A stretch of DNA of 64,000 nt from Trematomus loennbergii (taxonomy: Eukaryota; Chordata; Actinopteri; Perciformes; Nototheniidae), in contig JAAOOA010000006.1 of the NCBI GenBank assembly GCA_012861695.1, positions 10,315,379 to 10,379,378 on the forward strand. The letters are read 5' to 3'. The notes below the pieces were generated by a model, which ran no database searches, was not told the DNA's origin, and saw only the letters and a program-made list of their open reading frames with translations. Shown here in pieces: positions 42,761 to 57,470 of the stretch. Position numbers and translations under genes: made by a program. The stretch's first letter is position 1, and every line of letters begins with the position of its first letter.

Positions 42761-43879
42761 ATAGCTTGTCTCTGACAGTATAACATTCAAGGACCACTGT
42801 CAACCCACCCCAGGGGGAGGACAGGGAGCCTTCAGAAAAGTACACCAAAAATGTATCACAGGGAAAAATAGGACCTGAAGCCTTTTAACGGCACGATTGT
42901 GGTTCAGTTTGATGTCTGTTGGATGATTTATTAAAAAATTCAATGCATAACATATTTTAGTTGGCAGATAGCAACTCCATCAATACAATTTGGCAGCAAT
43001 TACTCCATATTATATTTGTGGATGAGAATAATAATTTACATTTCAGAATTTATATGAAGTTCACAAACAAAGTGAACTAATTTTAATTTCCAGTACACAA
43101 AACAACAGTAGTTTTGTGTGAGAAAGTGTTTTATTTGTGTATTTTTTAATCTTATTACACTGCATATGCAGGGACACAACAGAGAGCGTGAAGTGTTATA
43201 CAAGAAAGGTCCCAAGTTTCAATAAAAACATATGTTGCAATTATATGGTTTGCATTTTAGCAGCCTTATGCCACCCATACACCTTGTATATTTAATGAAA
43301 GTTCACTGACTCCAGGCCTGAAACAATATAATTATACAAAAATAAACCTGAATGGACTTCTGCGATGCACGATCTAATACAATCCTAAGTACTTTTCTCC
43401 AGAGGTGGGATTAAGAGATGATTGACATTTTCACTGAGGCATGTGGGCAGGTCATTGTGGAAATGACTGACACCTGACAGGACCACTGTGACGGGTTCTT
43501 CCTGTTTACCGTGAGCTTTTTCTGATTGGCTGTCCCAAAAGCAATTTCCTGTTTTATGTTCCTGTCTGCTAGGTGGCAAGTTGAATGTCAGGTTGACTAG
43601 CTGTCACATACACACACATACACACACTGACACACTATATAAGTACTTGTGCCTGAACAATTTTACTTTTGTATCCAAATAGACAAAGTGATGATTTGAT
43701 TCCAGTTTGTCAGAATATAATAACGGACACATTATGTCTTGTCATTCCTTGTATTCCTCCTTGAGATGGACATTTTATTCCTGCAGACAGTTTAAGTATA
43801 TTCTGCTTTTGGAACAGTAAAGTATGAAAATAGTTAAAACACTTTAAATCTTGTTTAAAAGACTATTTTCTGGTTAATC

Positions 43880-44230
43880 TGACATGTTCATCCGGTTTTT
43901 TATGTTTTGGCACTTATGTTTTGAAACCAAGCAGCAACCTCAATTTTTGAAAAGTGAAAAAAATGCAGAGGTCCTATTATATAAAGTCTATGAGAAAATT
44001 ACCCTACTTCTCACTTCATTTATGACCTCATTAAACATTTCACATTAAAGTGTATGATGTTAATGTCTAGCTTCAGGTCTTCATCAATACAGTATGATGA
44101 TAATTGTGTAACGGATGGTCCCATTTAGAGTTAAATAGAAGATTAAGCATTGTAAACTTAAGGGCGGGGTTACCCTGTGATTGACAGGTTGCAATCTGCA
44201 TTACCCAGTTTGCATTCATCTATTTTTTCA
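43880..44230. repeat. Probable old interspersed repeat of fish
   Basis: A block including ttgaaaccaagcagcaacc, ctacttctcacttcatttat, atggtcccatttagagttaa and gtgattgacaggttgcaa. These phrases, in this order, recur in fish genomes as an abundant unclassified repeat. I rely on recall, cannot define ends, and no terminal repeats are visible. Confidence 0.4.
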
Positions 44231-44745
44231 TCTAACAGTTGCAACCTTTTTATAGTGTGATTTCAGTTGACAAAGATGGATAGAGGTAGATAGATACTCT
44301 ATGCACCCACATTGGAAAATTCTTTCACATTTTTTAAAGTTATATTTTGGTCAAATAAAAATATATTTTTCAACGTTTGGTGGCCCAACCCTCACATATA
44401 CTTACACAAAACAAAGGTGGAAAAGGGCAAACTGCCAAGCTCGAGGCTTCAAAACATTCCAATGGGTGAAGTCAGATGTTGTGTTTAGATGTTTGAAACT
44501 GGCCTTTAGGGTGAGGACAGACTGGGTGCACAGGACGCACAGGACAGTTAATAGCTAGTGTGAACTTTATTTCACCGGGATTATTTGTGAAATATAAAGA
44601 AGACCGCACAAAAGATGGGGCAGAGATAAAAGGCAGGCAACTGAGTGCCAGGGATGGGGTCAAAAAGACAGAGGACATCCAGGCATGTGTTTTATTGTGC
44701 CTTCTGTAGTAGTCCAATGGCTTTACAACACTGTATGCCTTATAG

Positions 44746-45668
44746 CAGTGGTTCTCAACTGGTCAGGCCTCGGGACCCACTTTTTCCTTTGTCAATAGAT
44801 CGCGACCCGAAATTTTGAACCACTCAAATCTATTCAACAAAAAATCGTGCTGTAATATATACGCTTTTCAGCATACAATATTAATAAAAGTGAAGTACAG
44901 TGCATATATACAGTGCATATATCCCTTATATCCCTTCACAGAACTAAAGGTTTAATGAGATGATGGAATCAAAGATGAACTGTATAACATAAAAAGGCAC
45001 ACATGCTGAAAACCCAACCCCAGAAGGGGGTCAGGAGATTTTTTGAAATACTAACAAATAAACTACGCATTCTGGTACACTCTGAGAAGAAACTAAATAA
45101 ATCTATTGCTACCCGACATATTAATATGTTATGCCATTGTTTGTTTTTCACTTTGTTCTGACAGCTGAACTTGCTGCTCCACACAGAGAGAAGAGCAAAG
45201 AGGAGATAGTTTGTGTGAATTACTTTAAATTGTGGGTAAGGGTAGATAGCTCCCATTGTTCTGTGACCTGTCAATCATCAAACCGGGGGTCATATTTCAT
45301 TATGTGTTCATTTTTATCTGAAGTTGTACCCATGGATGTATAAAGAATAGTTCTACCTCAAAGTTATTCTCCGTGGGGACTTCCGTCAACAATCTTGATT
45401 CTGATTTGCCAGAAGACTCGAAAAAACATAAGCAAAGATGTTTTATTGAGAAGATGATCATTACGTGACAGAAGTTTTCAAAACCGTTTATGGTCTCCGG
45501 TACTTCCAGTCCAACGCCTACTGCATGCACAGTTAGAAAATTGGGCCTTCAAAATAAAAGTTTGACTTTTCTTTTCTTTCTTTCTTTATGCACTCACACA
45601 TCTGCGACCCACTCGAAACGGGTCCGCGACCCACTTTTGGGTCGTGACCCACCAGTTGAGAACCACTG
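44746..45668. mobile_element. Short Charlie-like hAT element with perfect 8-bp duplication
   Basis: Both ends carry an 18-bp inverted repeat CAGTGGTTCTCAACTGGT without mismatch. The 8 bases ccttatag flank it on both sides (44738-44745 and 45669-45676), a perfect hAT target duplication. The 923-bp interior has no transposase motif, so it is non-autonomous. Subterminal segments contain repeated gggtc/gcgaccc motifs. Confidence 0.92.
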
Positions 45669-48129
45669 CCTTATAGTATATATTTGTTTACATTTATATT
45701 ATTAACAAGTATAAATATGGAATGCAAACAGTATACTGCTCCTGTATGCAGTTGAGGAGGTCTGAAGTCTTTCTCAGTGCTTGGATGTTCACATCTTCAT
45801 TGAATCAATATGAAGATCGTAGTAAGCCAAATTCAGAGAGAAGACATTTTCAGAAAGTTGGAAATCCAAAGTGTAACAGCAATGGCTTTGCGGTTTGGAA
45901 GAGGCACCTTGTATTTTCTATTTGTCTTTTTCACATATAATATATGCAGCATATCGCTTATTTAGCTTGTTTTAGTAAACATGTTTATCTGCATATACTG
46001 GGATTGTGTTGACCTGATAGGAAGAAGACATAAACATCTTATATTGAAAAAATGCTTTAGATGGAGTATATGATGTTATATGTTACGTTGCTTTTATCTT
46101 CAAACTAGAACAGACTTCTTTCTGATTACCTACTTTATCAATTGTATAATGTTTACAGCAGGTATTCCCAGCTTTTAAACTACACACTTTTATCTTTCCT
46201 TTCTTTTTCCGTGCACTCCAAACTCTCCCTGTGGCTACCCATTTTTCTTTTATGTATTTTTAACCATTTACTGTCTTCCTCTTTTATCTAAGTCTTTTCA
46301 AATTCAGGACAAACTGAAATGCTCATCCCAACAGTGTTAGTTATGTCATTTCCTACAAATGAATGATTCTTGCTCTGCTAAAGGCCATTACTGTATATCC
46401 AAGGAGAATGACCAACAGCAATTAATAGTATTTTGTTCCTTATTGCTCACTACATCATTCACATTGATTTTAACCCAGTTGCCAGTAGTGACAACCACAT
46501 TTAGCTGTAATGTATCATCACCATGATAGTCGAGGAATTTGAATAAGCAGGGGTTTGTTATGCTGATTTAAAGTGAATGAATCTCTTCCTATCCTATCTT
46601 TTACAGACTTCTGACTAAATGTGTCTCCTTAATTGCCAATTATTTCTTAAATTGAGTAACAGGGTCACTACATATAATACGATGAAACTATTACCCACAA
46701 GTCTCCATCCTTAATCCATGACACCTGCAAGAGGTCATGTGTCTGTAAAAGTGCACCAAAACTAATTTATTTTGTCATAGAGTTAATCACACATTCAATG
46801 ATTTGCATGTTAAACCAATTTTGCTCATGTATTTCAAAGTGTTTTTAGTCATCCTGGACACACCTATCCATGATCTCCAAATAATTCATCTTTAAGACTT
46901 TGGTGAGCCCTTGACATTTCCATTAGTACCACAAGCAGTTTGGTGGTTCTTAATGACATCTAAATTAATCTTGACAATTTTAGATGCATTGCCAAGACAT
47001 TTTACTTTTAGTTTCCCTCAGGATGAATTGTACTTGTGAGCAGCCAACTTTGCATCCAGCACAATCACCAGATAACATTTAATAATATGACCAAATATCT
47101 GCGAAGCAATGGTATTTTTATATCCCCACTCTCTTTTTTATTACCTCTGACTTTCCCATCCGTCTCTCTTTCTCTGTCTCTTCTCCTCTCTAACAATCAT
47201 TATTTTCTCTCTCTCTCACAGCCACACACAGACACACATTCAGTTTCATTTTTAATTACTTTATTGGCTGCCGTAGAAACACTTGTGGCAAAGTAATTTA
47301 CATTTAGTCATCTATTTTCTATTTTCTTATCCAGGTCATTTCCTAGTCATTTAACAGGGCAGAAATCTGTTCATTCAGTAGCCAAATAATTAGAGTAGCA
47401 GCCCAGATGTCATGTTGGTTGAAAACCTCTTTCCCTCCTTCTGAGATGCAGAGTGTCAGTCAATGCCAGGTGATAGGTGCAGCCCCTCTAGCCTGTCCTG
47501 GCCCTTCCTCAGATGCCCCTAGGAGTTACCTGGCAAGGCATCCTTAACATTAGCCAGATGTGTCTCCGCTTGGTTCCTTCAATCAACATTAAGGTCCTGA
47601 TGTTCTAACCCTAAACAAATGCCACTAAACTTCTCCATGTGGGCAACATGATCTGCAAATAGCAGAATTCTAAGCTAATGTCAATGCTGACATGTTTAAT
47701 ACAAACAAAAGGAAAGAAAGGCACACCCCTATCAGAGTCATTAGCCTAGCTTAAACAGACTTGATGACCCTACAGCTCACACATCCCCAGCGACAGAATT
47801 GTGAGGGTTTTACTCCACCCCAAAACAAATGTAGACAAGACAATGTAGCACATTCCCATCGCTGCTGAAATAACTTGAACTGCGTTAAGTGCTGATCCAT
47901 TTTTTTCATCACAGAGCCTGCATTGCATCGCTCATAAATGTGAGGTTTAACAATCGGCCATAATTTATTTTCTAGCACCCTGACCTTGGCAGGCGCTCTC
48001 TGGAAGGTTTAGCTGTGTAATTCCCCGATCATTTCAACAGACCCTCTGGCCCCCTTACTGAAATTTGGGATTGGCTGGCCTTGTCTGCCAATTCAGAGGG
48101 CACCACAACAGGCCTGCAGCAAATGTGGA

Positions 48130-49500
48130 GGAACCATCCGCAGTGCTTAGTGCCTCTTTCTTCCTTTTTGCTTTCCCCTTATGTCCCTCTGTTGCATCTC
48201 ATTTTATTCTTTTTCTTTTTCTAAACTGTTTCCGCTGTTCCCCCTCTTCCTGTTTGTAACCACCAGCCTTCTCTTGGTCTCTTTTCTCCACTTTGAAACA
48301 CCTCTCTTTTCCTGTTATTACATCTACATTTTAAATTATGTTTACTGGCTCTGCTATTGTGTGTTTCTGTGTGAGTGCGTGGGTGTGTTATGAGATTAAA
48401 AGTAGCGGTGTACCAGGATTTTTCACAAAGCACTTGGAATAAACAGCTATCTGTTTTGGATAATGCGTTTCCAACTTTTCTGACTTGTATCCAATCATTT
48501 ATTTTGCAGTGCCTTTTTGTCATTTTGCAGATGCTCACATTCACAGGACGTGCCAATGAGTGCAGCAGTGGAAAACACTTAAAATAATGTATTGCTAGCC
48601 ATTCGAAGAGCCAATAGGGAGGACAAGGGCCAAAACAACAGTGCCCAGGCAGTACAAAGTGATCTCTGTGTCTTTGTGATGTTCATGTATCAGCAAAAAG
48701 CTTGTGTAATAATCTAATAATAGAGAGGTGCACAGAAATACCTCTATGCTGCTCTTGGATCCTTTGTCCCCCTCTCCTCTCTTGTTCTCGTGACTTGGCC
48801 TCTACTCTCCTATTGTCTACTCCTCTCAGGTCTGTCAAACCTCTCCTCTCATATCTAGTGCACTTTCCTCTTCATTTCATCTTCATATGGGTTATTATTG
48901 TCTTCATTGGAAACTTTCTCTTCTCTTTTATCTTTTTGGTTCTCCAGCCTCTCCTTTCTCCAGTCCCTCGTCTCCTTCCAGCTTCTCTCAGTTTTCTCAT
49001 TTGTCTCCATCCTTTGCAACCTGGTATTTGTAATGTCTAACCTCATTTAGAGCTGCCTCCTTGTCCCCCCTTTTTCAACTTTGGACCTCTCCTCGCAGCT
49101 TGTGTAACCTCTCTCCTTCTGTTCATTTAAGTGAATGTCCTGCTCTCACCTCCTCTACCATCTTCTCCATCTATCAGCCTCTGTTTCCTCGTGGGTTTTT
49201 CTCCGTCCTTTTTCTCCTCTGCTTACTTTTACCTTGTAAGTCTGCCGTCCATTGGATGGTTTCTCTGCTTGTCGTCCTATTACCTGCTTTACCAGTTTCT
49301 GTCCAACCTGTCCTTTACTATCTGTCTCGCCTCTTCTCTCTCGCCCTTCATGTGTATTATTTGAACTAACTAAGCCTGTCTTTTTCAAGCCTTTCATCAG
49401 TTCCCCCTCTTCTCTTCTCATTTGGTCCTCCTTCTTCTCCGATCCCTCTCTCATCGTCCTCTCTGACCTCTTGTCTCTGCCTCTTTCCAATGTCCGACAG
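48130..49500. repeat. Pyrimidine-rich intronic region
   Basis: About 1.4 kb with an extended C/T bias on the + strand. It produces several Ser/Leu/Phe-rich open frames (and Arg/Glu-rich frames on the other strand) that are compositional artefacts. No simple unit repeats here. Confidence 0.6.
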
Positions 49501-51423
49501 CTGGCCAGTCTTCATGAATTAAAGAAGAGATACAGCAGACCTAAGTCTTTGTATCGGTTTTGCCCTCTATTTATCTTATTTTCCTATTCTTTTGGGGCTT
49601 TTAAACACAATAGTTCTTACAAAATGCAACATGGATCTTTGTTTTCCTCAACCATAAACTCTTACTCCAAAAGCACAGTTTGAAGAGAAGCGACCTCTCT
49701 TTAATTTTGTTGCAGAAATTGTATACTGTTAGGGAATCATTTGCTTAGGTATTCAACCTCCGACACAGTTCATCATTTTCTCCTCTCACTGTCTCCTTTC
49801 CCATGGCATAGGTCTATGGCCTTGGGTATTGCTGCTATCTCTCTTAAGGAGGGGCAACTTGGGCGCATTGTTGTTGCCAGTCTATGACAGAGCACAAGCC
49901 GCCATGAAGTAGTTTACTGTTCAGGGACGTAGGTTCCCTGGCTCACATTCTTTCCTATGGACGAGAGCTCTAGATAGATTCAGGGTCCATATTTATTTAG
50001 ACTCACTGATAAAGAATGTTGATTATTATACTCCGAACTAGTTAAAACCTTGAGCTGCAGAAGGGTTCATCAGAATTGGTGTGGCAACCGCTGTGTCAAC
50101 TCGTGACACACAACCTGTCTTGTAAATTCTCCGGCCGTAACTCCAAATAAACCGTCAGTGTTTGCCATCAAAGCTCCAGCTCTCCTCGTGTCTCTCTGAG
50201 TCCTGTTTCCAATTGCTTCAGAAGTTTCCCCCACATATACCAAATCACCAACATTTGCAAAGTAACACACATGTAGTAATTCAGAGGCCAAACATCTTGC
50301 ACATCACCATGCATACAGACCTCTCTGGGAAATGTATCCCTCTTAACATGTTTTAAGTGCACAATTGTTTGAAAACAGTCCAAGGCCATTTTGTTATATT
50401 ACAGTTAGCAGTTTCATCATGTGAATCTTATGTATTGTCAGAGAACATTTTCTTTAAAAGCCTGATTCAAATAGTACAGAGTATGAGATACAATCACACA
50501 CTTACAAAAATAACTAGAATGAAAAGTGCTTTGAGACTTGGGTAACAAAAATCCTCTTAGGCTAAAAAGCTCACTAATGTTATACTTAACTTAACTGCAC
50601 ATCCATGTTGCTAAAACACATATCTATGAGGGTCATTAGGGATGCATTGTTGTATTGCCGAAAATAATATAAAGTGCACTATATTCACTATCCAACCTCA
50701 AAATGCCCTCAAACATAAAAAAAAAAAACTCTGGTTCTTACACTCATGTCTCATATATGTCATTACTGTGAGTCTCACTACATGCATGACTGAGAGATAA
50801 CACACTGCTCTACTGTACTCTATTTGATGTGTATACTAAACAGTTAGATTGCCTTCGGGCAGAGCTTCATCTCATCTGACGTTCTTTATATTCATTTTTT
50901 CTTATTCTCTTGAGCGGTCCTTTTTTGTTTGATAACCTTCCCGACTGTATTAACAGAGACTGAACTCACTGTCTTCAGTAATAATCACTCAATAAGGGCC
51001 TTTAACAAGCTCTCCTAATATTTATTTTTACCAATCCTCATATGTTGTGTATGCCCTTTTCCTTATCAGTGCTCTCCCCTCCTTACGGTCTCTCTATCTA
51101 CTCCGTATACCTGCGGCATTATGAAAGGGCAGTTAGAGTGGCTCTTGGTGCTCAAGGGAGGATGGTAGAACATTGGCTTCCAGGCAGTTTCTTACATCAT
51201 TTCCTTTTTCATCTCAGTGCACTATTTCCCTCACATTTGTCAAAGTTTTCTTTATTACCCCCTTGGTTGCTGTTGGTAACTAAATGTGAGAGCAGTTAAA
51301 GCTGATGTAAGTTTTACAATCGGCAACCAACTCATCGTCTTGGTGATGATGCTTAAACAAGTGTTTTTGAAGATGTGAACTTTGCTGACTTTCTACCACT
51401 ATTATGATTATTACCATCGGCTT

Positions 51424-51563
51424 TCTCTTCTCCTCTCCTCTCCTCTCCTCTCCTCTCCTCTCTTCTCTTCTCCTCTCCTATCCTCGCCTCTCCTCTCCTC
51501 TCCTCTCCTCTCCTCTCCTCTCTTCTCCTCTCCTCTCCTCTCCTCTCATCTTATATCCTCGCC
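51424..51563. repeat. CTCCT pentanucleotide tract
   Basis: About 25 copies of (CTCCT)n with variants cttct, ctata and tcgcc. The polypurine/polypyrimidine character allows triplex structures. Confidence 0.93.
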
Positions 51564-52563
51564 TCTTGACCACTTTCACATGTAACCTGTCGCAAGAAAC
51601 CATTGTAAATAATTCACGTGGGAGTTATACTGCACCCAGGACAAGTGCTGTGCTCCGCTTCTGGTCAGTGGTGTTATTATGGGAAGGGATAATATCACTC
51701 ATTAAATTCCCTCGTCCACATATTTCAAGCCAGTGGAACAAATTGGCTTTCAGCTAAAATCTTCTTAAATTGCAGCCAGCCTTTGCACCTCAGAGGATAA
51801 TGCAAAGTGACATTATAATCATCACACTTTAAACTCTCGGAAAGTTCTGATTTAAATAGGGATGTTTTTTTTTTTGTCGATTTTTTTACAGGCTTTCAGA
51901 GAAGGTAATTTAGATCGTGCAGTTATTTTCATTTTCAAGTTCATTAACGTGTATGCTACACCGTTTTTTGTTTGTCATGAGTCATTTCACAACAGAAATT
52001 GGTCATGCTGCCGTCTGTAATTACATGGCCACATTTTGGTGACTTTCCCCTAAAAACTGCATTTTTGTTAGAAAGGTTTTACCTACCTCAAATTGAAATA
52101 TGTAGGCTTGTCTTCCATGAGCACACCCATAACCTGAGTGCATGTACCGCAACAGAAAGCCATTAAATACATGTCAATCTCTTGAAGAAGACATCTCTCT
52201 GTAAGCGTGATGCTCACCATCAATGTGTACCCTACAGACATGATGTGCACATAAACAAAACAATAACAATAACAATAATTCAACTAACAGTGTATTCGTT
52301 GGAGCGGGCCTCTGTGTGATAGTGGTGAATGCTGTGGGTCTGCAACAACCACAGCTTACATGTTGCTAAACCTTCCCTTTCTTATTGGCCTGGTCTGTTT
52401 CTATTCTATTTTATTTACAATTACATTAAAGTGCAACTCATCACTAATTTAGAAAAGCTGACAAAGTCCTGATCGTTACAAGATGTGAAAATCATTAGGT
52501 ATTTTTTGTTTTGCATTTGTCTATGCCTGTATTCTTCTACTACGTTGTTTGTGTTTTTTATAA

Positions 52564-53555
<992 letters not shown>

Positions 53556-53633
53556 TGAAGAAAGCAATAGAGTTGAAGTCCAGAGGGGTGAAGATGATGC
53601 CCAGTAAAGACTCCAGTCACAAAAATGCCGTCT
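53556..53633 (+). CDS. csmd1: CSMD1 exon: basic linker between CUB 2 and sushi 2
   Basis: A 78-bp exon, phase 1 at both ends (donor gtaagtaa), so it could be skipped without shifting frame. It encodes VKKAIELKSRGVKMMPSKD followed by SSHKNAV, a lysine-rich linker without cysteines. From recall, human CSMD1 has nearly the same linker (VKKAIELKSRGVKM.PSKD.SHKN), while CSMD3 differs clearly and CSMD2 moderately. This is the strongest single argument for the CSMD1 paralogue. Confidence 0.88.
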
Positions 53634-55649
53634 GTAAGTAAACTGTTGTCTGTTGTGTTGATGTTTTTTTTGCAGTGTGACTCTACGCCATGTTGAAAAA
53701 CCTTTTTAAACTAATGTTAAACACATTTGGTCATATACTGTGCGTGCACAAGGACATCCATCTGTGATGTGGCAAGAGCAACAAGGTTCAAAATAAAAAC
53801 CAAAATCCATAAATATTTGTGCTTACAGAAGTCTTCTATGTATTCATAGAAGCGAATATGTTTTAAAAATACACCTAGTATTTGTAAAGACATTTTATGT
53901 TATGCTACGGGAACAATCCATTTTTTCAGTTCAATACAAACCAACCAATGAAATCTAAACGTCCTTATTACAAATACTTGTCACTAATAAACTGAAATAC
54001 CGTAGCATTTTGTCGCTGTTATTTTGGTTGGAAAACGTTTCAAGTCTTCTTTTGCCACACACAGTAAACCTCCCTCAGCTGGTGTCACAAGAATAATCTG
54101 CTACAGTCCATAATAAACTCAATGCAGCATAATGACTCAATTTCTGCTGGCGTAGCTATTGCTTCCCAATGGACAAGTTCTTGTATATCCATTTCTGTTT
54201 TCTATTTCAATCTAACTTTCTAAATTTCAAGTAGAGTCTGGTGGTTTTGTGTTAGGATTCTTCACGCTGGAAATGTGCCCACTGCATCTTTTGTTCCCTC
54301 TGAAAGTGCAGCCAAGAATCCTGCAAAGTGACAGTGTATTCTCCCTCAGGTGAAGTCATTATGTAATGGGTACATTTTGTATTGTAAGCCAGAAGAGAAA
54401 TAGTACAGTCCTATAGTGGACATTAATGAGGGCCAGTATATGGAGGATAAGTACAAAAATACAAAAAAAGTCCATTTAGTTTCTGTCTGCTAGATTATTT
54501 TTCACTCGGCTCTCCTCTCTCCCCTACTGTTCATGTGCCAAGCTCGTTGCTTGCATAATACCCTACATGTCATTTAAAAAGGATTTAAGTAGATGTTGTT
54601 GTGCCTTTCACATCGCTGTTTTTGACATGGTGAAAGCCTTTAATTTTTTTTATTCTAAGAGCACAAAGCATGACTACATGTCAAAGCTAATTATTATATT
54701 ATTTTGCATTTTGAGGCTGTAATTTAGATGCTTTAAATTATTAAATGGATTTCCCATTTGTTGTGATGAACAGGGTGACTTTGTTCTCATATAATCTCAG
54801 GCAAGATGCCATGTGTGGATTTTATCACATACAAACCCCATGTTTTCATGTGAAGGAAACTGACTGTAAGCTTCCTGGGTTTATTAGAGGAAGTACATTG
54901 GAAACAAAACAAAAGCAAAGCTTTGTCCGAGAAGGTCCTTAAGATGACTTATAACTATTACATTGTAATGCTGGCAACTATTTTTCGAGAGTAGGTGACA
55001 ATTTTTGCAATTTATTTTGGTATTTAGGCCAATAAAATATACCTCTTGTTTCTCTGTTAAGCATTTACTTATTTGCTCAAGTTAAGCTTCATGATATCTT
55101 AACATCAGAAGAACCACCTTCACTACTGTTTGCAGAGAGGATTACATATTGGTTTTTATTTAATAAATCACATTAAAAAGACAAATAAAAAACAACTGTA
55201 ACTCTTCTGTGCATGTAGCGTTTAAATGGGTGTTAGAGGCGTTAGCTCAGTTGCAGCTAATGGGATTTCTAATAAACTTCTATATTATGTTGACCACAAG
55301 GCAGAAAAACGATGAATTTTAATGATTGATGCAATGAATATTTCTACAAATGGCAGACATATTTGTTAGCAGCTTGAGATGCCTCTGAAACTGTATTCAG
55401 ATCATGTGACAGAGGCTTTTAATCGTCACATAAGCTCGAGCTCATACCTCATACATTCCTTAGGGTTTAGCTCCATAATAAGACCCTCATCAATAATTCT
55501 ACTGATTTACACGCTCAGCCAAGCATGTGCTGGTGCAATTACCATTCGTATGGTGTTTTTGTGTCTGTATGTGAAGAAGAAATCGTATGTGCTTGTGTGA
55601 TTTTTCATGTGTTGCAGCAATTAAGATTAAACTTGTAGCTATGTGAGTA

Positions 55650-55651
<2 letters not shown>

Positions 55652-55699
<48 letters not shown>

Positions 55700-55752
55700 C
55701 TGCGTGCGGCGTGCGTGCGTGCGTGCGTGCGTGCATGCGTGTGTGTGTGTGC
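55652..55752. repeat. GT tract followed by CGTG repeats
   Basis: About 45 bp of (GT)n followed by (CGTG)n with gcggc and gcatg variants, then GT again. This is a compound microsatellite. The CGTG part is notable for CpG content in AT-rich DNA. Confidence 0.93.
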
Positions 55753-56760
55753 GTGTGAAGAGCTCCCTGGGCAAATCAATTCGTTATTTTTATCAATGAT
55801 GTGGGGCTCAGAAGAGTTTGGATCTCACACATCTACAAGAAGAGCCAAGTAACAAAAAAGAGCGAAGTATGTCTCTTTTCATGGTCTCTGGAGCTTTCTC
55901 CCACGCTGACAACATTATTTTATTATGTTTCGTAAATAAATATTAACTTGAAACACAAGCTACTGTAACTACAAGCAGTATATCTCACCTGTAAAAAGTC
56001 AGTCAATCTTATAGGTGTGGTCCAGATTACGTTGCACATAATCCTGTGTGGGTTTCATAACAATGTAAAACCACAGTGATCACCAGTGTTCTGTATGTGC
56101 TTCAAGATTCTCAAAAGTAAGCTTTCCCCCTTGTAAAATGATTGCTACCCTGCAGAGAACGATGTTTAATCACAATTTGGAGCCAAAGAATAATGATAAT
56201 GACTAGTATTGGTGTAGTTCTGGCTCCCTTAAGCTTTTGGAGGCCTATCCATTTAGTTTTTCACCATGGGATCCATGCTCATTAAAACATACAAGCCTTT
56301 TTTATAATGGGGACCTAAACTGAGTAAATGTGGGTTTACACATTCGGTCGAAGGCTTAGATAGGTCACTATAATGTTGTTCAATAAGGCCATAAATCTAG
56401 GATCATAGATCATTAATACAGTTTTAAAATACTAAAGCTAGGGTCCACTTTGGGTCCCGAGCCTGTCTTTGAACAACACTCTATGTATCCCACTAGTGAC
56501 ATTAGAGTAGTATGGCAAATAATTATGCATTATATACCATTACACAGAACCAGAGACTGATGATAATGACTTTTACCTGTCTAGAGAATGGAGTCCTTAT
56601 GAATCATAATCTAAAAGACTTTCTGAAGCAGCCTCTCGCCTATATTAAAGCACAGTGTAATAGACAGACACACATGAGAGTAAGTTTAAATCAGTTTGAG
56701 AGTGATACGTTTATGAATAATTCTCACACTGACTATTGATTAGAACCGTAAGTCATACTA

Positions 56761-57470
<710 letters not shown>

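Noticed and set aside
48700..49690. Several 100-140 codon frames on both strands
   Set aside because: They follow strong C/T strand bias (Ser/Leu/Phe on one strand, Arg/Glu/Lys on the other), overlap each other and lack motifs or splice sites.
50070..50389. Overlapping minus-strand frames of 73 codons
   Set aside because: Considered as a transposon fragment, but no motif or terminal repeat supports it and both frames look random.
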